In this document: one piece after another, positions 43,414 through 52,105 of the stretch
How positions within the stretch are numbered: the stretch's first letter is position 1
Layout of the letters: each line of letters begins with the position of its first letter
DNA from: Planosporangium sp963837285
Lineage (GTDB): Bacteria; Actinomycetota; Actinomycetes; Mycobacteriales; Micromonosporaceae
NCBI GenBank assembly: GCA_963837285.1
Contig: CAWIMS010000001.1
Span: 930,001 to 994,000, forward strand
DNA: 64,000 nucleotides
Direction: 5' to 3'
Made by a program: the position numbers and the translations under genes
The notes under the pieces: model-generated
What the model saw: only the letters and a program-made list of their open reading frames with translations
What the model was told of the DNA's origin: nothing
The model's database searches: none

Positions 43414-44907
43414 GTGCTCAACGTTCGGCTGGCGGCCGACCGGACAGTGCCCGAGACGCTGGCGTTGCCGGTGGCGGCGGCGGACGTCGAGATCGACACC
43501 ACCCCGACCGGCGCGTTGCTCTCCACCGCCTGCGCCGCTGACCGTGCGGTCCACGAGGAGGCGCGGGCGTTCCTCGCCGACGTGGAGCACACCGGCAGGG
43601 CCGGCGTATCGCACACGCTGGCCCGCCCGCTCGGCACCCCCGAGCGGATCCTCTTCGTCGGCGTGGGAGCCGGTGACGAGGCCGGCTGGCGGTCGGCCGG
43701 CGCCGCCGTCGCCCGGTCGGCGCGGCGCGACCGCACGGCCGTGGTGGCGATGCCCCCGGGCGCCGAGCCGGACGCCGTCCGGGGACTCGCCGAGGGGCTG
43801 TGGCTCGCCTCCTACCGGTTCCGGATAGCCACCGACCCGCCCGACAGCGGGCCCAAGCTGACCACGGTGACGATCGTGGCGGACACGCCGGCCCGCTACG
43901 AAGCCGGGCTGGACACGGCCCGCGTCGTCGCCGAGGCGACCCTGTTGGCCCGGGACCTGACCAACACCCCCAGCGTGCAGAAGTCGCCGGCCTGGCTGGC
44001 CAGACGGAGGTGCGGGCCGCCGCGCCCGACGCCGGCCTCACCGCGACCGTCCGCGAGCAGGCGCGGCTCGTCACCGACGGCTTCGGCGGCGTGCTCGCGG
44101 TCGGCGGCGGCTCGGTCCGGCCGCCCCGGCTGGTCGAACTCTCCTGGCGCCCGCGCGGCGCCCGCACCCACGTCGTGCTGGTCGGAAAGGGCATCACCTT
44201 CGACACCGGCGGCATGTGGATCAAGCCGCGGGACGCGATGAAGCTGATGCGCAAGGACATGGGCGGGGCCGCCGCGGTGGTCGCCGCCACGCTCGGCGCC
44301 GCGGCCCTGCGCCTGCCGGTGCGGGTGACCGCGCTCGCCCCGCTCGCGGAGAACATGGTCAGCGGCACCGCCTACCGCCCGGGCGACGTGATCCGCCACT
44401 ACGGCGGGATGACCAGCGAGGTGCACAACTCCGACGCCGAGGGTCGGCTGGTGCTGGCCGACGCACTGGCCTACGCCGTCGGCCGGCTGCGCCCGGACCT
44501 GCTGGTCGACCTGGCCACCCTGACCGGGGCGCAGACGCGGTCGCGCTCGGCAAGCGCACCGCCGCGCTCTACAGCGACAACGACGCACTGGCCGAGGCGC
44601 TACCGAGGCGGCGACGGCGGCGGGCGAGCGGGTCTGGCGGATGCCGCTGCACGACGACTACCTCGACGCGCTCGGCAGCGACGTCGCCGACCTGGTCAAC
44701 TCCCCCGACATCGGCGGTGGCTCGGTGATGGCCGCGCTGTACCTCCGTGAGTTCACCGGCGCCGTGCGGGACCGCTGGGTGCACGTGGACATGTCGGCGC
44801 CGGCCTGGGCCGACTCGGCGGACGGCGAGCTGGTCAAGGGCGCGACCGGCTGGGGCGTGCGGACGCTGCTGCGCTGGCTGGACGGGGTGGCGGCCGCATC
44901 ATCGTGA
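43414..44907 (+). pseudogene. pepA: Frameshifted leucyl aminopeptidase (M17)
   Basis: A di-metal exopeptidase that removes N-terminal residues from peptides. The N-terminal domain (LNVRLAADRTVPETLALPV) to ARDLTNTPSVQKSPAWLA is in one frame. A slip near 44003 moves to VLVGKGITFDTGGMWIKP (catalytic Lys and metal Asp) and NSDAEGRLVLADALAY, the M17 signature. A missing base near 44535 leads to AVALGKRTAALYSDNDALAE, and another near 44602 to RMPLHDDYLDALGSDVADLV and the end at 44907. Restored length is about 497 residues, normal for PepA. All catalytic residues remain, so sequence error is plausible. GTG start with GGGAGGAG upstream. Confidence 0.85.
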
Positions 44908-45860
44908 CCCCCGTCCCCGGCCGTGACCGGCGCCGCCTCAGCCGCGGCGTCGGCGGCCACCCAGCCGAGGCCCATCCGGCTCAGGTAGGCCCACCAGCCG
45001 AGCTGCGACCCGTATCGCTCGCGCAACTGCGCCGGGGACGGCGGCGGGCTGCCGTAGAGCGCCTCGGCGACGTGCGTGAACTGCGCCATCTCCAGTGGCA
45101 CGTCGTCCGCGCGGCCGAGCACCCGCAGCAGGATCCCGTGTGCGGTGAACGCGCCCACGCCACGCACCGCGAGCAGCGCCGCCCGGGCCTCGGCATAGGG
45201 CGCCGTGCGCAGCCACTCCTCGTCGAGGGCGGCGACCCCGTGCAGCACCTCGCCGAGCCGGGCCGCGCGCTGCCGGTTGCCGCCGAACCGGATCAACTCC
45301 GTCTCGGACCGCGCGAGCAGCGTCGAGAACGAGGGGAACGCGACATGATCCTGGCCGTCCAGCTCGGCGGCTGGCCCCAGCTCGGCCGCGATCCGGCGTT
45401 TGCGGGCCGCGGCGAACCACTGGGTGCTGCGCTGGGTCAGCGCGAAGTAGGCAACGCCCTCGGCCAGCGACGGGAACCGCACCTGGTGCAGCCCTTCGGT
45501 CGCGGCCAGGACGGGCGCCATCGCCGGGTCGGCACGGGCCACCGCGAGGAAGGCGGACAGGTCGTCATCGAGGCCGAGCCAGCGACCCACCGCCCGCTCG
45601 ACCCCGGCCACTTCGGCGGCGTCGAGCGGACTCCGCGAGTACACAATCAGGGTGATCCCTGGCGGACCGACCTCGACCACAACGGCCTCGTCGGGGTTGG
45701 CGCCGGGACGCAGCAGCGCCTTGCGCACCCGGCCACCGGCGACGGCCTGGTCGCCGGCGCACGGGGCGAACCCGGCGAGGGCACGCAGTGACTGGGACAG
45801 CGAAAACGGCGGCGTGGCGGCGAGGACCGTGCGGTGGGACTCGCGGAGCGATGTCGTCAT
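44658..45860 (-). CDS. AlkA-like DNA-3-methyladenine glycosylase family protein
   Basis: A 400-residue HhH-GPD superfamily protein. The helix-hairpin-helix is LLAVRGVGAFTAHGILLRVLG. The downstream region where AlkA has its catalytic Asp reads ADDVPLEMAQF, so the usual Asp is not in place, and glycosylase activity is uncertain. The last about 80 residues (from about GDGGHDDAAA) are encoded antisense to the aminopeptidase gene, an overlap of 250 bases. This is suspicious; a one-base slip near 44900 would end the gene there. Start at the ATG giving MTTSLRESHRTV. Confidence 0.7.
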   Translation of the reverse strand: MTTSLRESHRTVLAATPPFSLSQSLRALAGFAPCAGDQAVAGGRVRKALLRPGANPDEAVVVEVGPPGITLIVYSRSPLDAAEVAGVERAVGRWLGLDDDLSAFLAVARADPAMAPVLAATEGLHQVRFPSLAEGVAYFALTQRSTQWFAAARKRRIAAELGPAAELDGQDHVAFPSFSTLLARSETELIRFGGNRQRAARLGEVLHGVAALDEEWLRTAPYAEARAALLAVRGVGAFTAHGILLRVLGRADDVPLEMAQFTHVAEALYGSPPPSPAQLRERYGSQLGWWAYLSRMGLGWVAADAAAEAAPVTAGDGGHDDAAATPSSQRSSVRTPQPVAPLTSSPSAESAQAGADMSTCTQRSRTAPVNSRRYSAAITEPPPMSGELTRSATSLPSASR

Positions 45861-45901
45861 ACCCCGGAGCGTGGCGCCGGGGTACGACACTTTTCCCGGT
45901 C

Positions 45902-46558
45902 CTATGGGCGCCGCACCGCGCAGAGCAGGCCGTCGCCGGTCGGGAGCAGGGCGGGAGTCCATTCGTCGGCGTCGCGGAGGGCCTTGACGACCTCGCGCAG
46001 CGCCACCGTGTCGGGGTCGCGGACCGCAGGGTCGGCCATCTTGCCGCCGCCCAGCGCGGCGCCGAGCACCAGCACGCCGCCCGGACGCAGCAGCCGGGTC
46101 GCCGCGTCGACGGCGGCCGCGTACTCGTTGGCGTCGTGGTCGACGAAGATCAGGTCGTAGGCGCCGTCGGCGAGCCGGGGGAGCACGTCGAGCGCGCGGC
46201 CACTGATGATCCGGGTGCGGGACGGGGCGAACCCGGCCTCCGCGAAGATCCGCCGGGCCACCCGCTGGTGCTCACCCTCGATGTCGATCGTGGTGAGAAT
46301 GCCGTCGGGGCGCATGCCGCGCAGCAACCACACGCTGCTGACCCCGGTGCCGGTGCCGACCTCGACCACGGCCTTCGCGTTGCTGGCGGCGGCGATGAAC
46401 CGCAACGCGGCGCCGGCCGCCGGCCCGACCGCGGTCAGCCCGACCTCGCGGGCCTGCGCCCGGGCGGCGGCGAGGACGGCATCCTCCGCCACGTACGCCT
46501 CGGCGAAGTCGCGGGCCTGCGCGGCGTACTGCTGGGGAACCTTCGTGGACGCGGCGAT
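45902..46558 (-). CDS. O-methyltransferase, possible ATC start
   Basis: A SAM-dependent methyltransferase of the catechol-O-methyltransferase-like group: VVEVGTGTGVSSVWLLRGM (SAM motif I), LTTIDIEGEHQRVARRIF, and YDLIFVDHDANEYAAAVDAA (metal/catalytic Asp). From the first GTG (46492) the protein lacks the usual N-terminal helix. The frame stays open upstream (STKVPQQYAAQARDFAEAY) to an ATC at 46558 that is placed six bases after a perfect AGGAGG. No ATG, GTG or TTG lies at that spot. Either ATC is the start codon or a base is wrong. The full product is 218 residues. The substrate is unknown. Confidence 0.85.
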   Translation of the reverse strand: MAASTKVPQQYAAQARDFAEAYVAEDAVLAAARAQAREVGLTAVGPAAGAALRFIAAASNAKAVVEVGTGTGVSSVWLLRGMRPDGILTTIDIEGEHQRVARRIFAEAGFAPSRTRIISGRALDVLPRLADGAYDLIFVDHDANEYAAAVDAATRLLRPGGVLVLGAALGGGKMADPAVRDPDTVALREVVKALRDADEWTPALLPTGDGLLCAVRRP

Positions 46559-46725
46559 GACGCACCTCCTATCCAGGTCGACTTTCCGGCTGACATCGGG
46601 GTAGCTGTCAGGCTTGACGTAGCGGTCGACATGACGTCAGGGAAGAGCCTAGGGAACGCCTGGCAAGTGTGGGGGATGCCGGTCCGTGTAATCCTTGGGG
46701 ACGTATGGACGAAGGAGTGCCGATC

Positions 46726-48215
46726 GTGACTGACTGGGGCACACGGCCGCGGGACACCGCCGCGGACACGTCCGGTGCGTGGGCTCACCCGTCGCCGGAG
46801 CCGGCCACGCCATCGCCACCGGCGCCGTCATCGCCGCAGCAAGCGCCGGCCACGTCATCGCCGCAGCAGACGCCAGCGCCGTCATCGCAGCAGACCCCGG
46901 CACCGTCGAGCGCGATCGATTGGGGCCGGCCCGGCAGCACCGCGTCGCAGTACCGGGGCGCCTTCCCCGACCCGACCAGGCCCGGTGCCGGCGCGGCGGG
47001 GTCCGGCGGCGGCACGTCGGCCTGGTGGTCCGACGCGCTGGCCGACCCGTGGCGCGATCCGAGCGCACCCGCCGCCGTGGTGGTCACCCCGGCGGCGTCC
47101 GACGCCCCGGCGCTGGAGTCCGCCGGCGCCGACGCCACCGGCGGGCCACGACGCGGCCTGGGTCTGGTCCTCCTGGTCTCGGTGATCACCGCGCTGCTGG
47201 CCGGCGCGCTCGGCGGCACGCTGGGTTTCGTCTTCGCGAGCCGGGGGTCGGTGGGCACCGGGCCGCGCCTGGGCGGCAGCGGCAGCGCTCCACTGACCCA
47301 GCGCCCGCCGGACTCGCTGGCCGGCGCGGTCAAGAAGGTGCTGCCGAGCGTGATCACCGTGAAGGTACACGGCGGGGGCGGCACGAGTATCGGTTCCGGG
47401 TTCATCGTGTCCAGTGACGGGTACGCGATCACCAACGACCATGTGGTGACCGGCGGCGACCGGGCCGGCGTCGGTGACGTTCAGTGACGGCAACACGGTG
47501 TCCGCCAAGGTCGTCGGCAGCGATCCGGAGTCCGACATCGCGGTGCTCAAGCTGGACGCGAACAAGCTCACGCCGATCGAGTTCGGTGACTCCGACGCGG
47601 TGCAGGTGGGCGACCCGGTGCTGGCCATCGGCTCGCCGCTGGCACTGGCCAACACGGTCACGTCCGGGATCGTCAGCGCCGTCGACCGGCCCATCGAGGC
47701 GGGCGAGGCGGGCGGCCCGACCCGGTACTACGCGGCCATCCAGACCGACGCCGCGGTCAACCACGGCAACTCCGGCGGCCCGCTGGTCGACGCCGGTGGC
47801 CGGGTGATCGGCATCAACTCGGTGATCAAGTCGCTCGCTTCCGACCAGGAGCAGGCCGGCAACATGGGGCTGGCCTTCGCGATCCCGATCAACCAGGCGA
47901 AGCGGCTGGCGCAGGACATCATGGATACCGGCAAGGCCCGCCGCACCGTGATCGGCGCTGAGCTGGAGGCGTCGTACCGGGGGCCCAACGGCGGGGTCCG
48001 GTTGCAGACCGTCGAGGCCGGCGGCCCGGCCGCGAACGCCGGGCTGAAGGTCGGCGACGTGCTGACCAGGATCGGCGGCGCGCCGCTGGAGGAGCCCGAG
48101 CGACCTGATCGCGATGGTCCGCAAGTACGCGCCCGGCACCGGCGTCAGCGTCGAATACCAGCGCGACGGCGCGAAACACAACGCCCAGGTGGTGCTCGCG
48201 GCCGACGTGAAGTAG
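46726..48215 (+). pseudogene. Frameshifted HtrA-like serine protease (S1C) with PDZ domain
   Basis: A membrane-anchored periplasmic-type protease. It has a long Pro/Ser-rich cytoplasmic region with three near-repeats of SSPQQTPAP, a transmembrane helix at about 145-168 (LGLVLLVSVITALLAGALGG), then a trypsin-like domain. His is in TNDHVVTGG. After a slip near 47472 come Asp (SDIAVLKL) and the active serine (NHGNSGGPLVD), then a PDZ domain. A second slip near 48103 leads to DLIAMVRKYAPGTGVSVEYQ and the stop at 48213-48215. All three catalytic residues remain. GTG start with GAAGGAG 8 bases upstream. Genes for HtrA and TatB are adjacent in many actinobacteria. Confidence 0.85.
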
Positions 48216-48278
48216 TGCCGGCCCCTCCCGTCCCGCCGGCCGGAATGCGTAGGCTTGGCTGGACGCAGGGAGGACCGG

Positions 48279-48694
48279 ATGGGCCTGGAAAACATCGGCG
48301 GTGGGAGCTGATCGTCGTCATCCTGGTCGGCCTGTTCATCTTCGGTCCCGACAAGTTGCCCAAGGCGATCAGCGACGGCGTCCGCATGCTGCGCCAACTG
48401 CGCGAGATGGCCCGCAACGCGACCGGTGACCTCAGTCGTGAGCTGGGCACCGACATCCAGCTCGAAGACCTCAACCCGAAGACGTTCCTGCGCAAGCATG
48501 TGCTCAGCGAGGACGACGAGGCCGCCCTCCGCAAGCCGCTCCAGGGGATCTACGACGACCTGAAGGGTACTACCGACCAGGTCAAGGGCGATCTGACCAG
48601 CACCGCGCAGGCGCTGGACGTCCACCAGCCGGAGCCCAGGCCCCCCGCCCCCCGCCCCGCGGTCCACCGGAGCACCTACGACGACGCGACGTAG
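48279..48694 (+). pseudogene. tatB: Sec-independent translocase subunit TatB, one frameshift
   Basis: Starts MGLENIG after GGGAGGA, then one base is missing near 48298. The other frame gives WELIVVILVGLFIFGPDKLP, the TatB membrane helix and Gly-Pro hinge, and AISDGVRMLRQLREMARNAT, the amphipathic helix. A charged, Pro-rich tail ends STYDDAT. Restored length is about 139 residues. TatB with TatC binds twin-arginine signal peptides, such as that of the DUF1501 protein in this window. The gene would be essential to Tat export, so a real frameshift is unlikely unless a second copy exists. Confidence 0.85.
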
Positions 48695-48714
48695 CAGGTC
48701 GCCGCTCTCCGTCT

Positions 48715-48779
48715 CGTCGATCTAGGAAGAATGGTGCCCTGAACCGGGCATACCACCCACCATTCGTCCTAGATCGACG
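48715..48779. repeat. Family B 65-bp inverted repeat, copy 3
   Basis: Same orientation as copy 1. It fills the gap between the convergent tatB and mrp genes (20 and 10 bases from the stops), a position fit for a bidirectional terminator. Confidence 0.9.
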
Positions 48780-48789
48780 AAGTTATGGC

Positions 48790-49935
48790 TCAGCGGCCTG
48801 CGGGGCGCAGACTCAGCGGCTTGCCTACCAGGCTCTCCCGGCGGACGGCGAGCCGGTCCGCCACCGCGGTCAACGCCTTCGCGGCCGGCGCGTCCGGCGT
48901 GTCGAGGACGATCGGCCGCCCCGCGTCGCCGGCCTCACGTACCCGGGTGTCCAGCGGAATCTGGCCGAGCAGCGGCACCTGGGCGCCGGTCAACCGGGTC
49001 AGCGAATCGGCGACGGTCTGCCCACCACCGGCACCGAAGATCTCCATCCGCTCCCCGGACGGCAGCTCCAGCCAGGACATGTTCTCCACGACGCCGACCA
49101 GCCGCTGGTGGGTCTGCATCGAGATCGCGCCGGCCCGCTCGGCCACCTCGGCGGCGGCGGTCTGCGGCGTGGTGACCACCAGGATCTCCGCGCCGGGCAG
49201 CAGTTGGGCCAGCGAGATGGCCACGTCACCGGTACCCGGGGGCAGGTCGAGCAGCAGCACGTCGAGGTCGCCCCAGTACACGTCGGCGAGGAACTGCTGG
49301 AGCGCCCGGTGCAGCATCGGGCCGCGCCAGACCACGGCGGCGTTACCGGCGGTGAACATGCCGATCGAGATGACCTTCACGCCGTGCGCCTGCGGCGGCA
49401 TGATCATGTCTTCGACCTGGGTCGGGCGGGCTTCGGTGCCGAGCATCCGGGGCACCGAGTGGCCGTAGATGTCCGCGTCGACCACGCCGACCGACAGGCC
49501 ACGGGACGCCAGCGAGACCGCCAGGTTGACCGTCACGCTGGACTTGCCGACGCCACCCTTGCCGCTGGCCACGGCGTACACCCGGGTCCGCGACCCGGGC
49601 TGCGCGAACGGGATGACCGGCTCGGCCGCACCGCCGCCGCGAAGCTGCTGTTGCAGGCCGCGCCGCTGCTCGTCGGTCATGACGCCGAACTCGACGGTGA
49701 CGCCCCGCACGCCGGGCACCTGGGCCACGGCGGCCGTGACGTCGTCGCGCAGCTTGTCGCGCAGCGGGCAGGCCGCGACCGTGAGCAGGATCGCGATCTC
49801 GGCGACGCCGTCCGGGCGTACCGTCGCGGATTTCACCATGCCCAGGTCGGTGATCGGGCGCCGGATCTCCGGGTCGATGACGGTCGCCAGCGCGGACTGG
49901 AGCTCGGCCTCGCTGGTGGTGGCGGGGGCAGACAT
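48790..49935 (-). CDS. mrp: Mrp/NBP35-type iron-sulfur cluster carrier ATPase
   Basis: A 381-residue P-loop ATPase that carries and inserts Fe-S clusters. The N-terminal about 90 residues are a MIP18/DUF59-like domain (SALATVIDPEIRRPITDLGM). The ATPase has the deviant Walker A VASGKGGVGKSSVTVNLA, VGVVDADIYGHSVPRML, and LDVLLLDLPPGTGDVAISLA. The C-terminal CxxC found in some Mrp proteins is missing here (VVENMSWLELPSGERMEIFG), as in many actinobacterial forms. Convergent with tatB. Confidence 0.93.
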   Translation of the reverse strand: MSAPATTSEAELQSALATVIDPEIRRPITDLGMVKSATVRPDGVAEIAILLTVAACPLRDKLRDDVTAAVAQVPGVRGVTVEFGVMTDEQRRGLQQQLRGGGAAEPVIPFAQPGSRTRVYAVASGKGGVGKSSVTVNLAVSLASRGLSVGVVDADIYGHSVPRMLGTEARPTQVEDMIMPPQAHGVKVISIGMFTAGNAAVVWRGPMLHRALQQFLADVYWGDLDVLLLDLPPGTGDVAISLAQLLPGAEILVVTTPQTAAAEVAERAGAISMQTHQRLVGVVENMSWLELPSGERMEIFGAGGGQTVADSLTRLTGAQVPLLGQIPLDTRVREAGDAGRPIVLDTPDAPAAKALTAVADRLAVRRESLVGKPLSLRPAGR

Positions 49936-50042
49936 GTCGCCAATGCTACGTCTGTGTCCTGATCAGCCCGCTACGCGGGCCGATCGTCCGTTGTGCCGAT
50001 CACGTTGCCGGTGCGACCATCGAAACCTGCATCGCCGCGCGC

Positions 50043-50681
50043 CTAGCCCCTTGAGGCGCGCGGCGTCCGCATCTCCGGCGGCGCCGGCTCGTGCTCCTCG
50101 TACTCCGGCTCCTGATCCTCGACGCCGACCTCCTCGACCGCGAGCCGCGCCGCGCGCTTGATCTCCTTGCGCTGCTCCTTGCGGTCGTGCTTGTGCCGGC
50201 GGGTCGCCGCCTCGTCCAGCTCCTCGATCAGCCGGGCCAGCTCGGACCGGACGAAGTCGCGCGTGGCCACCTCGCCGACGGCGATCCGCAGCGACGCGAT
50301 CTCCCGGGACAGGTACTCGGTGTCCGCCTTCTGCATCGCGGCCCGGCGGCGGTCCTCCTCCATGGCCATCCGGTCCCGGTCGGCCTGCCGGTTCTGGGCG
50401 AGCAGGATCAGGGGTGCCGCGTACGAGGCCTGCAAAGACAAGATCAAGGTCAAGAACGTGAAAGTGTACGGGTCGAAGCGCCACGGCCCGGGCGCGAGCG
50501 TGTTCCACCCGATCCACAGGGCGATCACCACGGTCATGTAGACCAGGAACTTCGCCGTACCCATGAACCGGGCGATCCCCTCCGACCAGCGGCCGAAGAC
50601 CTCGGGGTCGTACCGGGGCACGGAGATCCGGCCGGGCTCCCGGGGCTGGTCGAGCCGGCTGACCCGGCGCGGCTCAGCCAT
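50043..50681 (-). CDS. DUF1003 family membrane protein
   Basis: A 212-residue protein with the DUF1003 signature: basic N-terminus, FLVYMTVVIALWIGWNTLA and FTFLTLILSLQASYAAPLILLAQNRQ as two membrane helices, followed by a helical, charged C-terminal part (YLSREIASLRIAVGEVA) probably forming a coiled coil, and an acidic end. Function is unknown. It overlaps the preceding MgtE-N/CBS gene by 8 bases; this pair is common in actinobacteria, suggesting related work in ion homeostasis. Confidence 0.88.
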   Translation of the reverse strand: MAEPRRVSRLDQPREPGRISVPRYDPEVFGRWSEGIARFMGTAKFLVYMTVVIALWIGWNTLAPGPWRFDPYTFTFLTLILSLQASYAAPLILLAQNRQADRDRMAMEEDRRRAAMQKADTEYLSREIASLRIAVGEVATRDFVRSELARLIEELDEAATRRHKHDRKEQRKEIKRAARLAVEEVGVEDQEPEYEEHEPAPPEMRTPRASRG

Positions 50682-52035
50682 GACCGTTGCCCTCCTGCGG
50701 GTTGCCCGCGGGGCCGGGAGGCGACCCCGAGGGCTGGGCCAGGTGCGGCGACGGGTGGGCCAGGTGCGGCACGACCGGCGCACCCAGGCTCGCCTCGGGG
50801 TGGTCACGGTCGCGCCAGTGCGGCGGCAGCAGGTGGTCGAGCAGGTCGTCGACGGTCACCGCGCCCACCAGCCGGTCGGCGCTGTCGACCACCGGCATGC
50901 ACACCAGGTTGTACGTGGCCATCCGCCGGGTGATCTCGGCCAGCGGCGTGGTCGGCTCCAGCGGGTCGATGTCGTTGTCGACCACGCCGCCGAGCAGCGA
51001 CGCCGGTGGCTCGCGCAGGAGCCGCTGGAAGTGCACCACGCCGAGGTACCGTCCGGTCGGGGTGTCCATCGGCGGCCGGGCGACGAACGCGGCGGCGGCG
51101 ACGGCCGGCGACAGCTGCGGCTCGCGGATGCGAGCGAGCGCCTCGGCGACCGTCGCGTCCGGGGTCATGATGATCGGCTCGGAGGTCATCAGGCTGCCCG
51201 CGGTCCCCGGCTGGTAGTCGAGCAGCTGGCTGACCTTGGACGCCTCGTCCGGCTCCATCAGGTCGAGCAGTACCTGCTGGTCCGGCTTCGGCAGCTCGGC
51301 GAGCAGGTCGGCGGCGTCGTCCGGGTCCATCTCTTCGAGTACGTCGGCGGCGCGCTCCGGATTCATCGCCGCGATGATCTCCACCTGGTCGGATTCGGGC
51401 AACTCCTGGAGGACGTCGGCGAGGCGTTCGTCGTCGAGCGCCGTGGCGACGTCGACCCGCCGCGCGTCGGGCAGGTCCTGGAGCGCGTTGGCCAGGTCGG
51501 CGGCGCGCAGGTTGTCGAGGACCGCGAGCAGGTTGGCCGTGCCCTGCGCCTCGGGGGTGCCGCCGAGGCCGGTCACCTCGTCCCAGGCCAGCTGGTGGAG
51601 GTGGCCGCGGCGGGAGAGCCGGCCGGTTTGCTCGCGTACCGCCACCCGGGTCAGGTACCACTCGCCGACCCGGTCGGCCTCCATCGCCACGTCGACCACG
51701 ATGCCCTGCCGGTCCAGGCCGGTGATGGTCACCCGCCGGTCCAGCAGATCTTCGAGTACGAGCAGCTCACCCTGCCGTTTCTCGAAACGACGCAGGTTGA
51801 GGGTGCCGGTGTTGAGCACGACCGCGTCGGATTCGATCGCGGTGACCCGCCCGATCGGTACGAAGATCCGCCGGCGCATCGGCATCTCCGCCACCAGCCC
51901 GGTCACCCGGGGCGACTCGGTGCCCATCCGCGCCCGCACGACGGCGTCGCGCACCCGCCCGACCTGGTCACCGTTCGGGTCGAACATGGCGAGACCGGCC
52001 AGCCGGGCGACGTAGACCCTCGTCGCGGTTGTCAC
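50674..52035 (-). CDS. PRC-barrel / MgtE-N / CBS domain protein
   Basis: A 453-residue soluble protein. The N-terminal PRC-barrel-like region (about 1-150; VYVARLAGLAMFDPNGDQVG) is followed by the MgtE N-domain repeats (ADLANALQDLPDARRVDVA, ERAADVLEEMDPDDAADLLA) and two CBS domains (MTSEPIIMTPDATVAEAL, MPVVDSADRLVGAVTVDDL). The magnesium-channel membrane domain of true MgtE is missing, so this is a sensor half rather than a transporter. It may sense Mg2+ or nucleotides for its partner, the DUF1003 protein; that is inference. GTG start. Confidence 0.88.
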   Translation of the reverse strand: MTTATRVYVARLAGLAMFDPNGDQVGRVRDAVVRARMGTESPRVTGLVAEMPMRRRIFVPIGRVTAIESDAVVLNTGTLNLRRFEKRQGELLVLEDLLDRRVTITGLDRQGIVVDVAMEADRVGEWYLTRVAVREQTGRLSRRGHLHQLAWDEVTGLGGTPEAQGTANLLAVLDNLRAADLANALQDLPDARRVDVATALDDERLADVLQELPESDQVEIIAAMNPERAADVLEEMDPDDAADLLAELPKPDQQVLLDLMEPDEASKVSQLLDYQPGTAGSLMTSEPIIMTPDATVAEALARIREPQLSPAVAAAAFVARPPMDTPTGRYLGVVHFQRLLREPPASLLGGVVDNDIDPLEPTTPLAEITRRMATYNLVCMPVVDSADRLVGAVTVDDLLDHLLPPHWRDRDHPEASLGAPVVPHLAHPSPHLAQPSGSPPGPAGNPQEGNGHG

Positions 52036-52105
52036 TGGGAAAGCGTAGTTGAGCGTCTGAGCCGGTCGCGCTCACGCCCGAGATCGACGGAATAGGGTGT
52101 TGGCC

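Noticed and set aside
46640..46720. ECF-type promoter (GGAAC ... GTC) before the HtrA gene
   Set aside because: GGAACG is present, but the -10 element and spacing do not match a known ECF consensus well enough.
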